From contig JADYUL010000001.1 in the NCBI GenBank assembly GCA_021531795.1, positions 1-64,000 on the forward strand: DNA of 64,000 nt, read 5' to 3'. The first letter of the stretch is position 1. Each line of letters starts with the position of its first letter. Source of the DNA: Lacrimispora saccharolytica (GTDB taxonomy: Bacteria; Bacillota; Clostridia; Lachnospirales; Lachnospiraceae). Made by a program: the position numbers and the translations under genes. Below, piece after piece: positions 36,064-46,676 of the stretch. Under the pieces are notes generated by a model. It ran no database searches. It was not told where the DNA came from and worked only from the letters and a program-made list of their open reading frames with translations.

Positions 36064-36606
36064 ATGTCACGTATAGGAAGAATGCCAATCGCCATTCCGG
36101 CAGGAGTTACTGTTGAAGTGGCAGAAAATAACAAGGTTACTGTTAAGGGACCTAAGGGAACTCTTGAGAGAGTTCTTCCGACAGAAATGGAAATTACAGT
36201 TGAGGGCGCAGAGGTAATCGTTAAGAGACCTAACGACCTTAAGAAGATGAAGAGTCTTCACGGCCTTACAAGAACACTTATTAACAACATGGTAATAGGT
36301 GTTACAGAAGGATATGAGAAGAAGCTTGAGGTTAACGGTGTTGGTTACCGTGCAGCTAAGCAGGGCAAGACATTGACACTCTCACTTGGATACTCACATC
36401 CCGTTGAGATGACTGATCCTGAAGGAATTGAGACAGTACTCGATGGTCAGAACATCATCATCGTAAAGGGTATCGATAAGGAAAAGGTAGGCCAGTTTGC
36501 AGCTGAGATCAGAGACAAGAGAAGACCTGAGCCATATAAGGGCAAGGGTATCAAGTATGCTGATGAGACAATCAGACGTAAAGTTGGTAAGACTGGTAAG
36601 AAATAA
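36064..36606 (+). CDS. rplF: Ribosomal protein uL6
   Basis: 180 residues. [18 protein letters not shown] start, two repeated beta domains, and the C-terminal [31 protein letters not shown] signature. AAGGAGG before the ATG. Confidence 0.97.
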   Translation: MSRIGRMPIAIPAGVTVEVAENNKVTVKGPKGTLERVLPTEMEITVEGAEVIVKRPNDLKKMKSLHGLTRTLINNMVIGVTEGYEKKLEVNGVGYRAAKQGKTLTLSLGYSHPVEMTDPEGIETVLDGQNIIIVKGIDKEKVGQFAAEIRDKRRPEPYKGKGIKYADETIRRKVGKTGKK

Positions 36607-36623
36607 TATAAGGAGAGTTAACA

Positions 36624-36992
36624 ATGGTTAGTAAGAAATCAAGATCAGAAGTTCGTGTGAAGAAGCACATGAAGACACGTAACCGTTTTAGCGGTACAGC
36701 TGTAAGACCCCGTCTCGCAGTATTCAGAAGTAATAATCATATGTATGCTCAAATTATAGATGATGTTGCCGGCAATACATTGGTTTCAGCAAGCACACTT
36801 GAGAAGGAGATCAAGAGCGAGCTTAAAAAGACTAATGATGTTGAGGCTGCAGCATACATTGGAACAGTTGTAGCTAAGAGAGCACTTGATAAGGGAATCA
36901 AGGAAGTCGTATTCGACAGAGGTGGTTTCATCTATCAGGGTAAGGTTCAGGCATTAGCTGAGGCAGCAAGAGAAGCTGGTTTGGAATTCTAG
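36624..36992 (+). CDS. rplR: Ribosomal protein uL18
   Basis: 122 residues. Basic N-terminus and [76 protein letters not shown]. Binds 5S rRNA beside L5. Confidence 0.97.
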   Translation: MVSKKSRSEVRVKKHMKTRNRFSGTAVRPRLAVFRSNNHMYAQIIDDVAGNTLVSASTLEKEIKSELKKTNDVEAAAYIGTVVAKRALDKGIKEVVFDRGGFIYQGKVQALAEAAREAGLEF

Positions 36993-37010
36993 GAAAGGAA
37001 AAACAATAAC

Positions 37011-37520
37011 ATGAAACGTACTATCATAGATACAGCAAACATGGAATTAACTGAAAAGGTTGTTTCTATCAAGCGTGTAACAAAGGTTGTTAAGGGTGGT
37101 CGTAACATGCGCTTCACTGCCTTAGTAGTAGTAGGTGATGGCAACGGACACGTTGGCGCAGGTCTTGGCAAGGCAACAGAAATCCCTGAGGCTATCCGTA
37201 AGGGAAAGGAAGATGCTATTAAGAATCTCGTATCTGTAGCTCTTGATGAGAACAACTCAGTTACACATGACAATTATGGAAAGTTTGGTTCTGCAACAGT
37301 TCTTCTTAAGAAGGCTCCTGAAGGTACAGGTATCATCGCAGGTGGTCCCGCACGTAACGTATGTGAGCTTGCAGGAATTAAGAACATTCGTACCAAGTCT
37401 CTTGGTTCAAACAATAAGCAGAACGTAGTACTTGCAACAATCGCAGGTCTTGCAGGTCTTAAGGATCCCGCTGAGGTCGCTAAGATGAGAGGCAAGTCTG
37501 TAGAAGAACTTATGGCTTAA
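37011..37520 (+). CDS. rpsE: Ribosomal protein uS5
   Basis: 169 residues. Double-stranded-RNA-binding-like segment [53 protein letters not shown], then the C-terminal [35 protein letters not shown] precedes the ATG. Confidence 0.97.
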   Translation: MKRTIIDTANMELTEKVVSIKRVTKVVKGGRNMRFTALVVVGDGNGHVGAGLGKATEIPEAIRKGKEDAIKNLVSVALDENNSVTHDNYGKFGSATVLLKKAPEGTGIIAGGPARNVCELAGIKNIRTKSLGSNNKQNVVLATIAGLAGLKDPAEVAKMRGKSVEELMA

Positions 37521-37538
37521 TAATAGGAGGAAAATAAA

Positions 37539-37736
37539 ATGGCAGCTAAGAAGCAGAAGATGCTTAAGATTACATTAGTAAAGTCTCCTATTGGTGCTGT
37601 TCCTAAGAACAGAGCAACAATCGAGGCTATGGGTCTTACTAAGATGAATAAGTCCGTAATTTTACCGGACAATGATTGTACTAAGGGTATGATTCAGAAG
37701 GTTGGATACATGCTCAAGGTAGAAGACGCAGAATAA
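37539..37736 (+). CDS. rpmD: Ribosomal protein uL30
   Basis: 65 residues. [39 protein letters not shown] is the L30 core. AGGAGG before the ATG. It is near the upper length of bacterial L30. Confidence 0.95.
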   Translation: MAAKKQKMLKITLVKSPIGAVPKNRATIEAMGLTKMNKSVILPDNDCTKGMIQKVGYMLKVEDAE

Positions 37737-37747
37737 GGAGGTGTACC

Positions 37748-38188
37748 ATGGAATTATCTAATTTACAGCCGGCTGAAGGCTCAAAGCACAACGATAATTT
37801 TAGAAGAGGACGTGGACACGGCTCAGGAAACGGCAAGACTGCAGGTAAGGGCCACAAGGGTCAGAAGGCTCGTTCAGGTGCTCCCAGAATCGGTTTCGAA
37901 GGTGGTCAGATGCCTTTATACAGACGTCTTCCCAAGAGAGGTTTCACAAACCGCAATTCTAAGGATATCGTAGCAATCAATATTAGTGAGCTCGAGAGAT
38001 TCAGATCAGGCTCTACCGTTACTATCGAGAAGATGGTTGAGTCAGGTCTTATCAAGAATACAAGGGATGGAGTTAAGATCCTCGGAAATGGAGAATTTAC
38101 TAAGAAGCTCAACGTCCAGGCTAACGCTTTCAGCGCATCAGCTAAGGAGAAGATTGAGGCACTTGGTGGAACAGTAGAGGTGATCTAA
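37748..38188 (+). CDS. rplO: Ribosomal protein uL15
   Basis: 146 residues. [42 protein letters not shown] is the Gly/Lys/Arg-rich N-terminus that penetrates rRNA. The stop overlaps the ATG of secY (TAATG), so the two are coupled. Confidence 0.97.
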   Translation: MELSNLQPAEGSKHNDNFRRGRGHGSGNGKTAGKGHKGQKARSGAPRIGFEGGQMPLYRRLPKRGFTNRNSKDIVAINISELERFRSGSTVTIEKMVESGLIKNTRDGVKILGNGEFTKKLNVQANAFSASAKEKIEALGGTVEVI

Positions 38189-39501
38189 TGTTTAAGACAC
38201 TGAAGAATGCGTTCAAGATCAAGGAGATCAGAACCAAGCTTCTGTTCACATTGGCGATGTTGGTTGTGATTCGTTTGGGATCACAGCTGCCGGTACCGGG
38301 TGTAGATCGTAACTACTTTGCACAGTGGTTTGCTGCACAGAGCGGAGACGCGTTCAATTTCTTTGATGCTTTTACTGGCGGTTCATTTTTGAACATGTCA
38401 ATATTCGCGCTTAATATCACTCCTTACATTACATCTTCAATCATCATGCAGTTGATGACAATAGCTATTCCTAAGCTTGAGGAGATGCAGAAGGAGGGTG
38501 AAGACGGACGCAAGAAGATTGCATCCATCACAAGATATGTTACTGTAGGTCTTGCACTTATCGAGTCAACTGCCATGGCAGTCGGATTCGGCAGAAGCGG
38601 ACTTCTTGAGAATTATAATGCTCTAAACGTAATTACCGTAATTGTTGCTCTTACAGCAGGTAGTGCGGTGCTTATGTGGATTGGTGAGCGTATCACCGAG
38701 CATGGTGTTGGAAACGGTATTTCAATAGTACTTATTATCAATATTATTTCAAGAATCCCTCAGGACATTGCAGGACTGTTCGAGCAGTTCGTTAAGGGAA
38801 AGCCGATCGCGCTTGGCGTTGTATCCGCAGCTATCATTCTGGCGATCATCCTTGGTATGGTTGTTCTCGTGATCCTTCTTAACGACGGCGAGAGAAGAAT
38901 TCCTGTACAGTATGCGAAGAAGGTACAGGGACGTAAGATGGTGGGAGGTCAGACAACTAACATTCCACTTAAGATTAACACCGCAGGTGTTATTCCGATT
39001 ATCTTCGCAAGCTCCATCATGGAGTTCCCGATTATTATCTGTACCTTCTGTGGCATCCAGCCTACAGGAATTTGGGCAGAGATCATGAAGGGATTAAGTT
39101 CAGGTAATTGGTGCAAAATTGCTACACCACAGTACTCAATCGGACTTGTGGTATATATTTTACTTGTAGTATTCTTTGCATACTTCTATACATCAATTAC
39201 CTTTAATCCGTTGGAAATAGCTGACAATATGAAGAAGAACGGTGGCTTTGTTCCGGGTATCAGACCGGGTAAGCCAACCAGTGAGTATATGACCAAGATT
39301 CTTAACTACATCATCTTCATCGGTGCATGTGGCCTTACATTGGTAGGTGTACTCCCCTTCGTATTCAATGGTTTGTTTAACGCTTCAGTATCATTCGGTG
39401 GTACAAGCTTAATCATCATTGTCAGTGTTATCCTTGAGACCATCAAGCAGGTTGAGTCTCAGATGCTTGTAAGAAATTACAAGGGATTCTTAAATGATTA
39501 G
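38188..39501 (+). CDS. secY: Preprotein translocase channel SecY
   Basis: 437 residues with ten membrane helices. RLGSQLPVPGVD near the N-terminus, the plug region GGSFLNMSIFALNITPYITSSIIMQL, and the C-terminal GGFVPGIRPGKPTSEYMTKILN loop that contacts SecA and the ribosome. It ends with QMLVRNYKGFLND. Works with SecE (15035). Confidence 0.97.
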   Translation: MFKTLKNAFKIKEIRTKLLFTLAMLVVIRLGSQLPVPGVDRNYFAQWFAAQSGDAFNFFDAFTGGSFLNMSIFALNITPYITSSIIMQLMTIAIPKLEEMQKEGEDGRKKIASITRYVTVGLALIESTAMAVGFGRSGLLENYNALNVITVIVALTAGSAVLMWIGERITEHGVGNGISIVLIINIISRIPQDIAGLFEQFVKGKPIALGVVSAAIILAIILGMVVLVILLNDGERRIPVQYAKKVQGRKMVGGQTTNIPLKINTAGVIPIIFASSIMEFPIIICTFCGIQPTGIWAEIMKGLSSGNWCKIATPQYSIGLVVYILLVVFFAYFYTSITFNPLEIADNMKKNGGFVPGIRPGKPTSEYMTKILNYIIFIGACGLTLVGVLPFVFNGLFNASVSFGGTSLIIIVSVILETIKQVESQMLVRNYKGFLND

Positions 39502-39502
39502 T

Positions 39503-39647
39503 GCTAAAGGACAAGGTAGGAAACTGCCTTGTCCATTAACGCGTTAATGGATATGAATATATAGTGCCGTAAACTGATATGGGCAAATCGTCAAAAATTA
39601 GTTACGGGCACTTTGGCAATAAAGAAATATTAAGTGAGGATAATGTA
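39503..39647 (+). promoter_or_regulatory. Structured region between secY and adk
   Basis: GGACAAGG...CCTTGTCC (39509-39534) is an 8-bp hairpin. It is followed by the perfect 18-nt palindrome CCATTAACGCGTTAATGG (39533-39550). AGTGCCGTAA (about 39562-39571) pairs with TTACGGGCACT (about 39602-39612). None ends in a T run, so they look like RNA processing or regulatory structures or an operator rather than a terminator. Confidence 0.45.
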
Positions 39648-40289
39648 ATGAAGATTATTATGTTAGGCGCACCCGGCGCAGGTAAGGGTACACAGGCCAA
39701 GATGATAGCGGAGAAATATTCGATTCCCCACATCTCGACAGGTGACATTTTCAGAGCCAATATCAAGGGCGGTACAGAGCTTGGTATGGAGGCTAAGAAA
39801 TATATGGATCAGGGACAGTTGGTTCCCGATGAACTCACGGTTAAGATACTTCTTGACAGAGTGGCTAAGGATGACTGCAAGAACGGATATGTACTTGATG
39901 GATTTCCACGTACGATTCCTCAGGCAGAGGTTCTAGACAAGGCACTTTCAGAGCTTGGAGATGCTGTCGATTATGCAATTGATGTTGATGTTCCGGATGA
40001 GAATATCATCAATCGTATGGGCGGCAGACGTGCATGTGTAACCTGTGGTGCAACCTATCACATGGTTCATGTACCACCGAAGCAGGAAGGCATCTGTGAC
40101 AAGTGTGGAAGCGAGCTTATCCTTCGTGATGATGATAAGCCGGAGACAGTGAAGAAGAGACTGGATGTATATCATGCACAGACACAGCCTCTTATCGAGT
40201 ATTACACTAAGAAGGGCATCCTTAAGTCTGTTGACGGAACGGTTGATATGATGGATGTATTTGCAAAGATTACAGACATTCTTGGTTAA
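39648..40289 (+). CDS. adk: Adenylate kinase
   Basis: 213 residues. P-loop [15 protein letters not shown]-binding [21 protein letters not shown], and a zinc-type lid with four cysteines ([25 protein letters not shown]). Interconverts ATP+AMP and 2 ADP. The ATG at 39648 gives the standard [15 protein letters not shown] start; the upstream extension is non-homologous. Confidence 0.97.
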   Translation: MKIIMLGAPGAGKGTQAKMIAEKYSIPHISTGDIFRANIKGGTELGMEAKKYMDQGQLVPDELTVKILLDRVAKDDCKNGYVLDGFPRTIPQAEVLDKALSELGDAVDYAIDVDVPDENIINRMGGRRACVTCGATYHMVHVPPKQEGICDKCGSELILRDDDKPETVKKRLDVYHAQTQPLIEYYTKKGILKSVDGTVDMMDVFAKITDILG

Positions 40290-40305
40290 TCTGAGGAATT
40301 GAAAT

Positions 40306-41055
40306 ATGGCTATTAATATTAAATCGGAGAGAGAGATTCAGTTGATGCGTGAATCCTGCAAGATTCTTGCCAAGGTTCACGATGAGCTCGGCAAGTTCAT
40401 CAAGCCGGGAATCACTACAGCGGATATAAACAAATATGGTGATGAACTGATAAGAAGCTTTGGCTGCGTGCCTAACTTTCTTAATTATGAGGGATATCCG
40501 GCAAGTATCTGTGTATCGGTCAACGAAGAGGTCGTACACGGAATTCCGGGTAAGAGAGTGATTAAGGAAGGCGACATCGTAAGCCTTGATGCGGGACTTA
40601 TATATAAGGGTTACCATTCGGATGCTGCAAGAACCTATGCGGTAGGTGAGGTAAGCGAGGAATGCAGAAAGCTTATGGAGGTTACAAAGCAGGCCTTCTT
40701 TGAAGGAATTAAGATGGCAAAAGCCGGCAACCATCTCTTCGACATATCCAATGCAATTGATGATTATGTGTCACAGTTCGGATACGGAATAGTAAGAGAA
40801 CTGGTTGGTCACGGAATCGGAACCAAACTTCATGAGGAGCCACAGATTCCCAACTTCAGACAGCTTAGGCATGGTCCGAGACTGATGCCCGGAATGACAC
40901 TGGCAATTGAACCCATGATTAATATGGGAAGAGCCGATGTTGAGTGGCTTGAGGATGACTGGACGGTCGTAGCAGAGGACGGACTTCCGTCTGCACATTA
41001 TGAAAACACAATCCTGATCACCGAGGGTGAGCCGGAGATACTTACATTATTATAG
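40306..41055 (+). CDS. map: Type I methionine aminopeptidase
   Basis: 249 residues. Metal ligands are in the expected segments: VSLDAGLIYKGYHSDAART (two Asp), GHGIGTKLHEEPQIPNF (His, Glu-side) and AIEPMINMG (Glu), and the C-terminal AHYENTILITEGEPEIL. Removes initiator Met. Follows adk by 16 nt, as in most Firmicutes. Confidence 0.97.
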   Translation: MAINIKSEREIQLMRESCKILAKVHDELGKFIKPGITTADINKYGDELIRSFGCVPNFLNYEGYPASICVSVNEEVVHGIPGKRVIKEGDIVSLDAGLIYKGYHSDAARTYAVGEVSEECRKLMEVTKQAFFEGIKMAKAGNHLFDISNAIDDYVSQFGYGIVRELVGHGIGTKLHEEPQIPNFRQLRHGPRLMPGMTLAIEPMINMGRADVEWLEDDWTVVAEDGLPSAHYENTILITEGEPEILTLL

Positions 41056-41083
41056 AAGGAATAGCACTTAAAGGAGAATGTGA

Positions 41084-41302
41084 ATGTCAAAAAGTGATGT
41101 AATCGAAATCGAAGGAACAGTTGTTGAGAAGCTCCCGAATACAATGTTTCGAGTGGAGCTTGAGAATGGACATGTGGTGCTTGCACACATAAGTGGCAAG
41201 CTTCGCCAGAATTTCATCAGAATTCTTCCCGGTGATAAGGTGACACTAGAGATGAGTCCTTACGATTTATCAAAGGGTCGTATCATTTGGAGAGATAAAT
41301 AA
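41084..41302 (+). CDS. infA: Translation initiation factor IF-1
   Basis: 72 residues, an S1-type OB fold: [68 protein letters not shown] before the ATG. Confidence 0.97.
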   Translation: MSKSDVIEIEGTVVEKLPNTMFRVELENGHVVLAHISGKLRQNFIRILPGDKVTLEMSPYDLSKGRIIWRDK

Positions 41303-41332
41303 TTAATCCTTCGAGATTAATTAAAATAATTG

Positions 41333-41361
41333 TAGACAAAGGAAAATTCCTTTGATATAAT
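41333..41361 (+). promoter_or_regulatory. Promoter of rpmJ-rpsM-rpsK-rpsD-rpoA-rplQ
   Basis: TAGACA (41333-41338), 17 nt, TATAAT (41356-41361). Lies in the 94-nt gap after infA. Confidence 0.7.
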
Positions 41362-41396
41362 GATAAACGGTCTTTTTATGGAAAGGAGGGTCTAAA

Positions 41397-41510
41397 ATGA
41401 AGGTTAGATCATCAGTAAAGCCGATTTGTGAAAAGTGCAAAATCATTAAGAGAAAAGGATCTATCAGAGTAATCTGCGAGAATCCTAAGCACAAGCAGAG
41501 ACAGGGTTGA
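41397..41510 (+). CDS. rpmJ: Ribosomal protein bL36
   Basis: 37 residues: [20 protein letters not shown], then [17 protein letters not shown]. Zinc type with C-x2-C-x12-C-x4-H ligands. AAAGGAGGG before the ATG. Confidence 0.96.
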   Translation: MKVRSSVKPICEKCKIIKRKGSIRVICENPKHKQRQG

Positions 41511-41690
41511 TTAATCTGTCGGTTACTTGGTTAAGGATATGACATAGATTCACCTGTGGGTGAAGATAATACATATTGATACCGAGAATAATGCGTACAC
41601 AGTATCGGAAAGGTCGGTAGATGCCGGCTGGGTAGGTGAAGCTTACCCCAATCAATTAGTATTGTGACACTAGTCACGGAAAGAAGGAGA
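41511..41690 (+). promoter_or_regulatory. Structured leader before rpsM
   Basis: 185 nt without a coding frame. Hairpins TTCACC-TGTG-GGTGAA (41549-41564), GATAC...GTATC (about 41579-41607) and GTGAC-ACTA-GTCAC (about 41665-41678) occur; the last lies just before the ribosome site of rpsM. A translational control site for a ribosomal protein is inferred from position. Confidence 0.45.
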
Positions 41691-41695
41691 AAAAT

Positions 41696-42064
41696 ATGGC
41701 TCGTATTGCAGGAGTTGACTTACCAAGAGATAAGAGAATCGAGATCGGTCTCACATATATCTATGGTATTGGTCGTGTTAGCGCAACAAAGATTATCGAG
41801 AAGGCAAAAGTTAATCCCGATACAAGAGTAAGAGACCTTACAGATGATGAGGTTAAGGCTCTTAGCGAGGTTATCGACGCTGAGTACATGGTAGAAGGTG
41901 ATCTTCACAGAGAAGTAGCTCTTAACATCAAGAGACTTCAGGAGATCGGATGCTACAGAGGAATCCGTCACAGACGTCATCTTCCTTGCCGTGGTCAGAA
42001 GACTAAGACCAATGCAAGAACATGTAAGGGTCCTAAGAAGACAGTAGCTAACAAGAAGAAGTAA
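41696..42064 (+). CDS. rpsM: Ribosomal protein uS13
   Basis: 122 residues. [34 protein letters not shown] and [42 protein letters not shown] before the ATG. Confidence 0.97.
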   Translation: MARIAGVDLPRDKRIEIGLTYIYGIGRVSATKIIEKAKVNPDTRVRDLTDDEVKALSEVIDAEYMVEGDLHREVALNIKRLQEIGCYRGIRHRRHLPCRGQKTKTNARTCKGPKKTVANKKK

Positions 42065-42092
42065 TTAATGCCGGTAAGATTTTCTTACTGTC

Positions 42093-42122
42093 AGGGCTTA
42101 CAGCCCTCTACACCAAGTGTAG
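42093..42122 (+). promoter_or_regulatory. Two adjacent perfect hairpins between rpsM and rpsK
   Basis: AGGGCT-TAC-AGCCCT (42093-42107) is followed directly by CTACAC-CAA-GTGTAG (42108-42122). Neither has a T run. Probably RNA-processing or stability structures within the operon. Confidence 0.5.
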
Positions 42123-42149
42123 GCAAATAGAAAGAAAGAGGTAAACAAA

Positions 42150-42545
42150 ATGGCAAAAGCAGCAGCTAAGAAGGTAGTTAAGAAGCGTGTTAAGAAGAAC
42201 GTTGAGCATGGTCAGGCACATATCCAGGCAAGCTTCAACAACACTATCGTAACACTTACAGATGACCAGGGTAATGCATTATCATGGGCTTCAGCAGGTG
42301 GACTTGGATTCAGAGGATCTAAGAAGTCTACACCTTATGCAGCACAGATGGCAGCAGAGACTGCAACAAAGGCAGCTCTTATTCACGGTCTTAAGAAGGT
42401 AGACGTATTTGTTAAGGGTCCCGGTTCAGGACGTGAGGCAGCAATCAGAGCTCTTGCAGCAGCAGGTCTTCAGGTTGAGTCTATCAGAGACGTGACACCT
42501 GTTCCTCACAACGGATGCCGTCCTCCTAAGAGACGTCGTGTCTGA
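42150..42545 (+). CDS. rpsK: Ribosomal protein uS11
   Basis: 131 residues. [47 protein letters not shown] and the C-terminal [18 protein letters not shown]. Basic Lys-rich N-terminus. AAGAGG before the ATG. Confidence 0.97.
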   Translation: MAKAAAKKVVKKRVKKNVEHGQAHIQASFNNTIVTLTDDQGNALSWASAGGLGFRGSKKSTPYAAQMAAETATKAALIHGLKKVDVFVKGPGSGREAAIRALAAAGLQVESIRDVTPVPHNGCRPPKRRRV

Positions 42546-42616
42546 TTAATTTGGTAACTATTAATGTTGGAAGAAGACCGATTGGTTGTAAACAACTGTA
42601 TTAAAGGAGAAATAAA

Positions 42617-43210
42617 ATGGCAGTAAATCGTACACCAGTCCTTAAGAGATGTAGATCACTTGATCTTGATCCTACATTCTTAGGATATGACAAGAAGTCA
42701 AACAGATCAAAGATTCATGGTAACAAGAAGATGAGCGAATATGGTCTCCAGCTTCGTGAGAAGCAGAAGGCAAAGTTCATCTACGGCGTACTTGAGAAGC
42801 CTTTCCGTAACTACTACGAGAAGGCTGATAGAATGAAGGGTATGACCGGTGAGAACCTCATGATCCTTCTTGAGAGAAGACTTGATTCTGTTGTATTCAG
42901 AATGGGATTTGCAAGAACCCGTAGAGAAGCAAGACAGATTGTAGACCACAAGCATGTTCTTGTTAACGGAAAGTGCATCAATATACCATCATACCTTATC
43001 AAAGCTGGCGACAAGATCGAGATTAGAGAGAAGTCTAAGTCACTTCAGAGATATAAGGATGTCGTAGAAGTAACAGCCGGAAGACTTACACCTGACTGGA
43101 TAGATGTGAATCTTGAGACACTTAGCGGTACAGTTAAGAATCTTCCCACACGTGAAATGATCGATGTTCCTGTTAATGAGATGCTTATCGTCGAGTTATA
43201 CTCTAAGTAA
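42617..43210 (+). CDS. rpsD: Ribosomal protein uS4
   Basis: 197 residues. S4 domain near 90-150 ([53 protein letters not shown]). In Firmicutes S4 is an early assembly protein and a known autoregulator. AAAGGAG before the ATG. Confidence 0.97.
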   Translation: MAVNRTPVLKRCRSLDLDPTFLGYDKKSNRSKIHGNKKMSEYGLQLREKQKAKFIYGVLEKPFRNYYEKADRMKGMTGENLMILLERRLDSVVFRMGFARTRREARQIVDHKHVLVNGKCINIPSYLIKAGDKIEIREKSKSLQRYKDVVEVTAGRLTPDWIDVNLETLSGTVKNLPTREMIDVPVNEMLIVELYSK

Positions 43211-43253
43211 TTAGTAGATATAGGATGATTCATGCACATGTTGGAGGGTAATG

Positions 43254-44210
43254 ATGTTTGATTTCGAGAGACCAAATATTACAGTAGCAGAGATTTCAGA
43301 AGACAAGAAGTATGGCAAGTTCGTGGTTGAGCCCCTTGAGAGAGGCTATGGTATCACACTTGGTAACTCGCTTCGCAGAATTATGCTTTCTTCCCTTCCG
43401 GGCTCAGCAGTTAGCCAGGTTAAGGTTGAAGGAGTATTGCATGAGTTCAGCTCCATCCCCGGAGTTAAAGAGGATGTTACTGAGATCATTATGAACATCA
43501 AGAACCTTGCTATTAAGAATAATAGTGAATCTAATGAGCCGAAGATCGCCGTTATTGATTTCGAGGGCGAGGGCGTTGTTAAGGCATCTGATATCCGTGT
43601 TGATTCTGATATTGAAATCATGAATCCCAATCAGGTGATTGCCACAATGTCATCAGGCAAGCTCTATATGGAGTTAACTATCACAAATGGTAGAGGTTAT
43701 GTGAGTGCAGATAAGAATAAGAACGAAGAACTTCCTATCGGAGTTATCGCCATCGATTCAATCTACACACCTGTTGAGAGAGTAAACGTAACAGTTGAGA
43801 ATACACGTGTAGGTCAGATTACAGATTATGATAAGCTGACACTGGATGTTTCTACTAACGGTACACTTACTCCCGACGAGGCTGTTAGCCTCGCAGCCAA
43901 GGTGCTTAATGAGCACCTCACACTCTTCATTGACCTGTCAGATGCAGGAACCAATGTAGAGGTATTATCTAAGAAGGATGCTAAGAGCTCATCAGATGAT
44001 ATTCTTGATATGAGTATTGAAGAGCTTGAACTGTCAGTTCGTTCCTTCAACTGCCTTAAGAGAGCAGGCATCAACTCTGTTCAGGAGCTTGTAGCTAAGA
44101 CTCCGGATGAGATGATGAAGGTTCGTAACCTTGGTAAGAAGTCTCTTGACGAGGTTCTTGCTAAGCTTAAGGATCTGGGATTGAGCTTAAGTCCCGCAGA
44201 CGAAGTATAA
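43254..44210 (+). CDS. rpoA: RNA polymerase alpha subunit
   Basis: 318 residues. N-terminal assembly domain ([30 protein letters not shown]) and C-terminal domain with two HhH motifs ([53 protein letters not shown]) that contacts UP elements and activators. The ATG at 43254 has better spacing from GGAGGG than that at 43251. Confidence 0.97.
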   Translation: MFDFERPNITVAEISEDKKYGKFVVEPLERGYGITLGNSLRRIMLSSLPGSAVSQVKVEGVLHEFSSIPGVKEDVTEIIMNIKNLAIKNNSESNEPKIAVIDFEGEGVVKASDIRVDSDIEIMNPNQVIATMSSGKLYMELTITNGRGYVSADKNKNEELPIGVIAIDSIYTPVERVNVTVENTRVGQITDYDKLTLDVSTNGTLTPDEAVSLAAKVLNEHLTLFIDLSDAGTNVEVLSKKDAKSSSDDILDMSIEELELSVRSFNCLKRAGINSVQELVAKTPDEMMKVRNLGKKSLDEVLAKLKDLGLSLSPADEV

Positions 44211-44313
44211 TAATTTAACCACAGATATAGTAAACCCAATGAGTATATATCTGCGTCCCGCCTGTAACAAGTAAGACCATAGGCGTTGTTACTGAAAGAA
44301 AAGGAGAGTAAAA

Positions 44314-44850
44314 ATGGCAAAGTACAGAAAGTTAAGCAGAACATCAGACCAGAGAAGAGCATTACTTAAGAATCAGGTAACAGCACTTCTTTATAATGGC
44401 AAAATCGTAACAACTGAGGCTAAGGCTAAGGAAGTTCAGAAGATTGCCGAGGGTATCATTGCACTTGCAGTTAAGGAGAAGGACAACTTCGAGACAGTAA
44501 CTGTTAAGGCTAAGGTTGCCCGCAAGGACAAGGATGGCAAGAGAGTTAAGGAAGTTGTAGACGGTAAGAAGGTTACAGTATATGACGAAGTAGATAAGGA
44601 AATCAAGAAGGACCTTCCTTCAAGACTTCATGCTCGTCGTCAGATGCTCAAGACTCTTGTACCTGTTACAGAGGTTCCCACAGAAGCTGCCGGAAAGAAG
44701 AAGAATACCAAGTCTGTTGACATGGTAGCTAAGATGTTTGATGAGATCGCACCTAAGTATGCTACACGTAATGGTGGTTACACAAGAATCGTTAAGATTG
44801 GTCAGCGTAAGGGTGACGGAGCATTAACAGTTCTTCTTGAGCTTGTATAA
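44314..44850 (+). CDS. rplQ: Ribosomal protein bL17 with an insertion
   Basis: 178 residues, against 113-130 in most bacteria. The conserved parts are YRKLSRTSDQRRALLKNQVTALLYNGKIVTTEAKAKEVQKIAEGII and the C-terminal YATRNGGYTRIVKIGQRKGDGALTVLLELV. Between them is a Lys-rich insertion of about 50 residues (KDGKRVKEVVDGKKVTVYDE and on), which is a known trait of Lachnospiraceae-type L17. AAGGAG before the ATG. Confidence 0.95.
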   Translation: MAKYRKLSRTSDQRRALLKNQVTALLYNGKIVTTEAKAKEVQKIAEGIIALAVKEKDNFETVTVKAKVARKDKDGKRVKEVVDGKKVTVYDEVDKEIKKDLPSRLHARRQMLKTLVPVTEVPTEAAGKKKNTKSVDMVAKMFDEIAPKYATRNGGYTRIVKIGQRKGDGALTVLLELV

Positions 44851-44892
44851 TTGATGTGTGCTGCAGCATGGCAGCCAAATAAGAAGTTTATG

Positions 44893-44922
44893 ACCGGGGT
44901 TCCGAATGGAATCCCGGTTTTT
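44893..44922 (+). terminator. Terminator after rplQ
   Basis: ACCGGGGTTCC (44893-44903) with GGAATCCCGGT (44908-44918), a 4-nt loop, and TTTT. Separates the alpha operon from the ECF genes. Confidence 0.88.
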
Positions 44923-44962
44923 GATTGATTAGTTTATCGTATTAAAGTATACTAAAAGCGTT

Positions 44963-45826
44963 ATGAGTCTGATTAATACTACGAATCTATCATTTGATTA
45001 CATAAAGAGAGATGAGGACGGGAATGTCGAGGGAATCATCAGAGCTGTAGATGATGTGAACATCGAAGTTAAGGCAGGAGAATTCATTGCAATACTCGGT
45101 TCCAACGGTTCCGGAAAGTCTACACTTGCCAAACATCTGAATGCCTTACTATTCCCGACCGAGGGCAGTGTCTGGGTTGACGGCAAGAATACTTCCGACA
45201 CTTCTTCAGTATGGGATATACGCAAGAGTGCAGGCATGATCTTCCAGAATCCCGATAACCAGATAATCGGTCAGGTAGTCGAAGAGGATGTAGGCTTTGG
45301 TCCGGAGAATATGGGGATTCCTACTGAAGAAATCTGGCAGAGGGTAGAGGAGAGCCTTAAGTCGGTGGGTATGTGGGAATACAGAAAATCAAGTCCCAAC
45401 AGACTATCAGGCGGACAGAAGCAGAGGGTATCCATTGCAGGAGTGATCGCAATGCATCCTAAGTGTATAGTTATGGATGAGCCTACAGCCATGTTGGACC
45501 CGAACGGAAGATATGAGGTAATAAGGGCAGCCAGAGCACTCAATGAGGTTGAGAATGTGACTATTATCCTTATCACTCATTATATGGAAGAGGTAATCTA
45601 TGCCGACAGAGTAATAGTGATGGATAAGGGTAAGGTTGTAATGCAGGGAACTCCGAGAGAGGTGTTCTCCAATATAAATAAGCTCAAGGAACTAAGACTG
45701 GACGTGCCGCAGGTTACCATTCTTGCTCATGAGTTAAAAAAGCGGGGATTAATGCTTCCGGAGGGAATACTCACTGCGGAAGAACTTAGTGTGGCACTAC
45801 AGAAACTTGCAGGATTGAGGGAATAA
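44963..45826 (+). CDS. ecfA1: Energy-coupling factor transporter ATPase EcfA1
   Basis: 287 residues. Walker [11 protein letters not shown]-loop [25 protein letters not shown], signature LSGGQKQR, Walker [12 protein letters not shown], switch H in LITHYMEE. With EcfA2 and EcfT it forms the shared motor for vitamin- and metal-specific S components. No ribosome site is clear upstream of the ATG. Confidence 0.95.
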   Translation: MSLINTTNLSFDYIKRDEDGNVEGIIRAVDDVNIEVKAGEFIAILGSNGSGKSTLAKHLNALLFPTEGSVWVDGKNTSDTSSVWDIRKSAGMIFQNPDNQIIGQVVEEDVGFGPENMGIPTEEIWQRVEESLKSVGMWEYRKSSPNRLSGGQKQRVSIAGVIAMHPKCIVMDEPTAMLDPNGRYEVIRAARALNEVENVTIILITHYMEEVIYADRVIVMDKGKVVMQGTPREVFSNINKLKELRLDVPQVTILAHELKKRGLMLPEGILTAEELSVALQKLAGLRE

Positions 45827-45827
45827 T

Positions 45828-46676
45828 ATGTCACTGATATTTAATCATGTAAGCTATGAATATGACAGTAACAGCTCTGTTAAGTCATACGCACTTAAGG
45901 ATATTAATCTGACAATTGAAGATGGCGGATTCTATGGACTTATCGGTCATACGGGGTCCGGCAAATCTACGTTGGTACAGCATATGAACGGACTGCTTCA
46001 TCCCACAAGCGGTGAGGTATACTATGACGGAGCCGACATTGCTGACAAAGACTATGACCTCAGAGCACTGCGCTCCAAGGTGGGTCTGGTATTCCAGTAC
46101 CCGGAGCATCAGCTGTTTGAAGCAACCGTATTTGAGGATGTATGCTTTGGCCCTAAGAATATGGGGCTTAGTAAGAATGAAGCCGAATTAAGGGCATTTA
46201 CTGCGCTGGAACAGGTGGGTATGCCACATGATCTGTTCTACTCGTCACCCTTTGACCTGTCAGGCGGACAGAAGAGAAGGGCTGCTATTGCAGGTGTACT
46301 TGCCATGAAGCCTAAGATCCTGGTGCTGGATGAGCCTACTGCCGGACTGGATCCTAAGGGAAGGGATGATATTCTTGACCAGATAAGCAGACTTCATGAA
46401 GAAGAGAATATGTCAATTGTGCTGGTATCGCATTCCATGGAGGATGTGGCCAACTATGTTGACAGAATCCTTGTTATGAACAGGGGAGAACTGGTATATA
46501 ATGATGTGCCTAAGGCTGTGTTTGCCCATATTCATGAGCTTGAGGGAATGGGACTTGCAGCTCCGCAGGTTACATATATTATGAATAAACTTAGAGATGA
46601 CGGCTTCAATGTGGGACTTGGTGCGACCACAATAGATGAAGCCTGTGATAATATTATGAAGGCGTTGGGTAGATAA
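45828..46676 (+). CDS. ecfA2: Energy-coupling factor transporter ATPase EcfA2
   Basis: 282 residues. Walker A GHTGSGKST, FQYPEHQLFEATVFEDVCFGPKNMG, signature LSGGQKRR, Walker B LVLDEPTAGLD, LVSHSMED. Starts 2 nt after ecfA1 and abuts ecfT. Confidence 0.95.
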   Translation: MSLIFNHVSYEYDSNSSVKSYALKDINLTIEDGGFYGLIGHTGSGKSTLVQHMNGLLHPTSGEVYYDGADIADKDYDLRALRSKVGLVFQYPEHQLFEATVFEDVCFGPKNMGLSKNEAELRAFTALEQVGMPHDLFYSSPFDLSGGQKRRAAIAGVLAMKPKILVLDEPTAGLDPKGRDDILDQISRLHEEENMSIVLVSHSMEDVANYVDRILVMNRGELVYNDVPKAVFAHIHELEGMGLAAPQVTYIMNKLRDDGFNVGLGATTIDEACDNIMKALGR

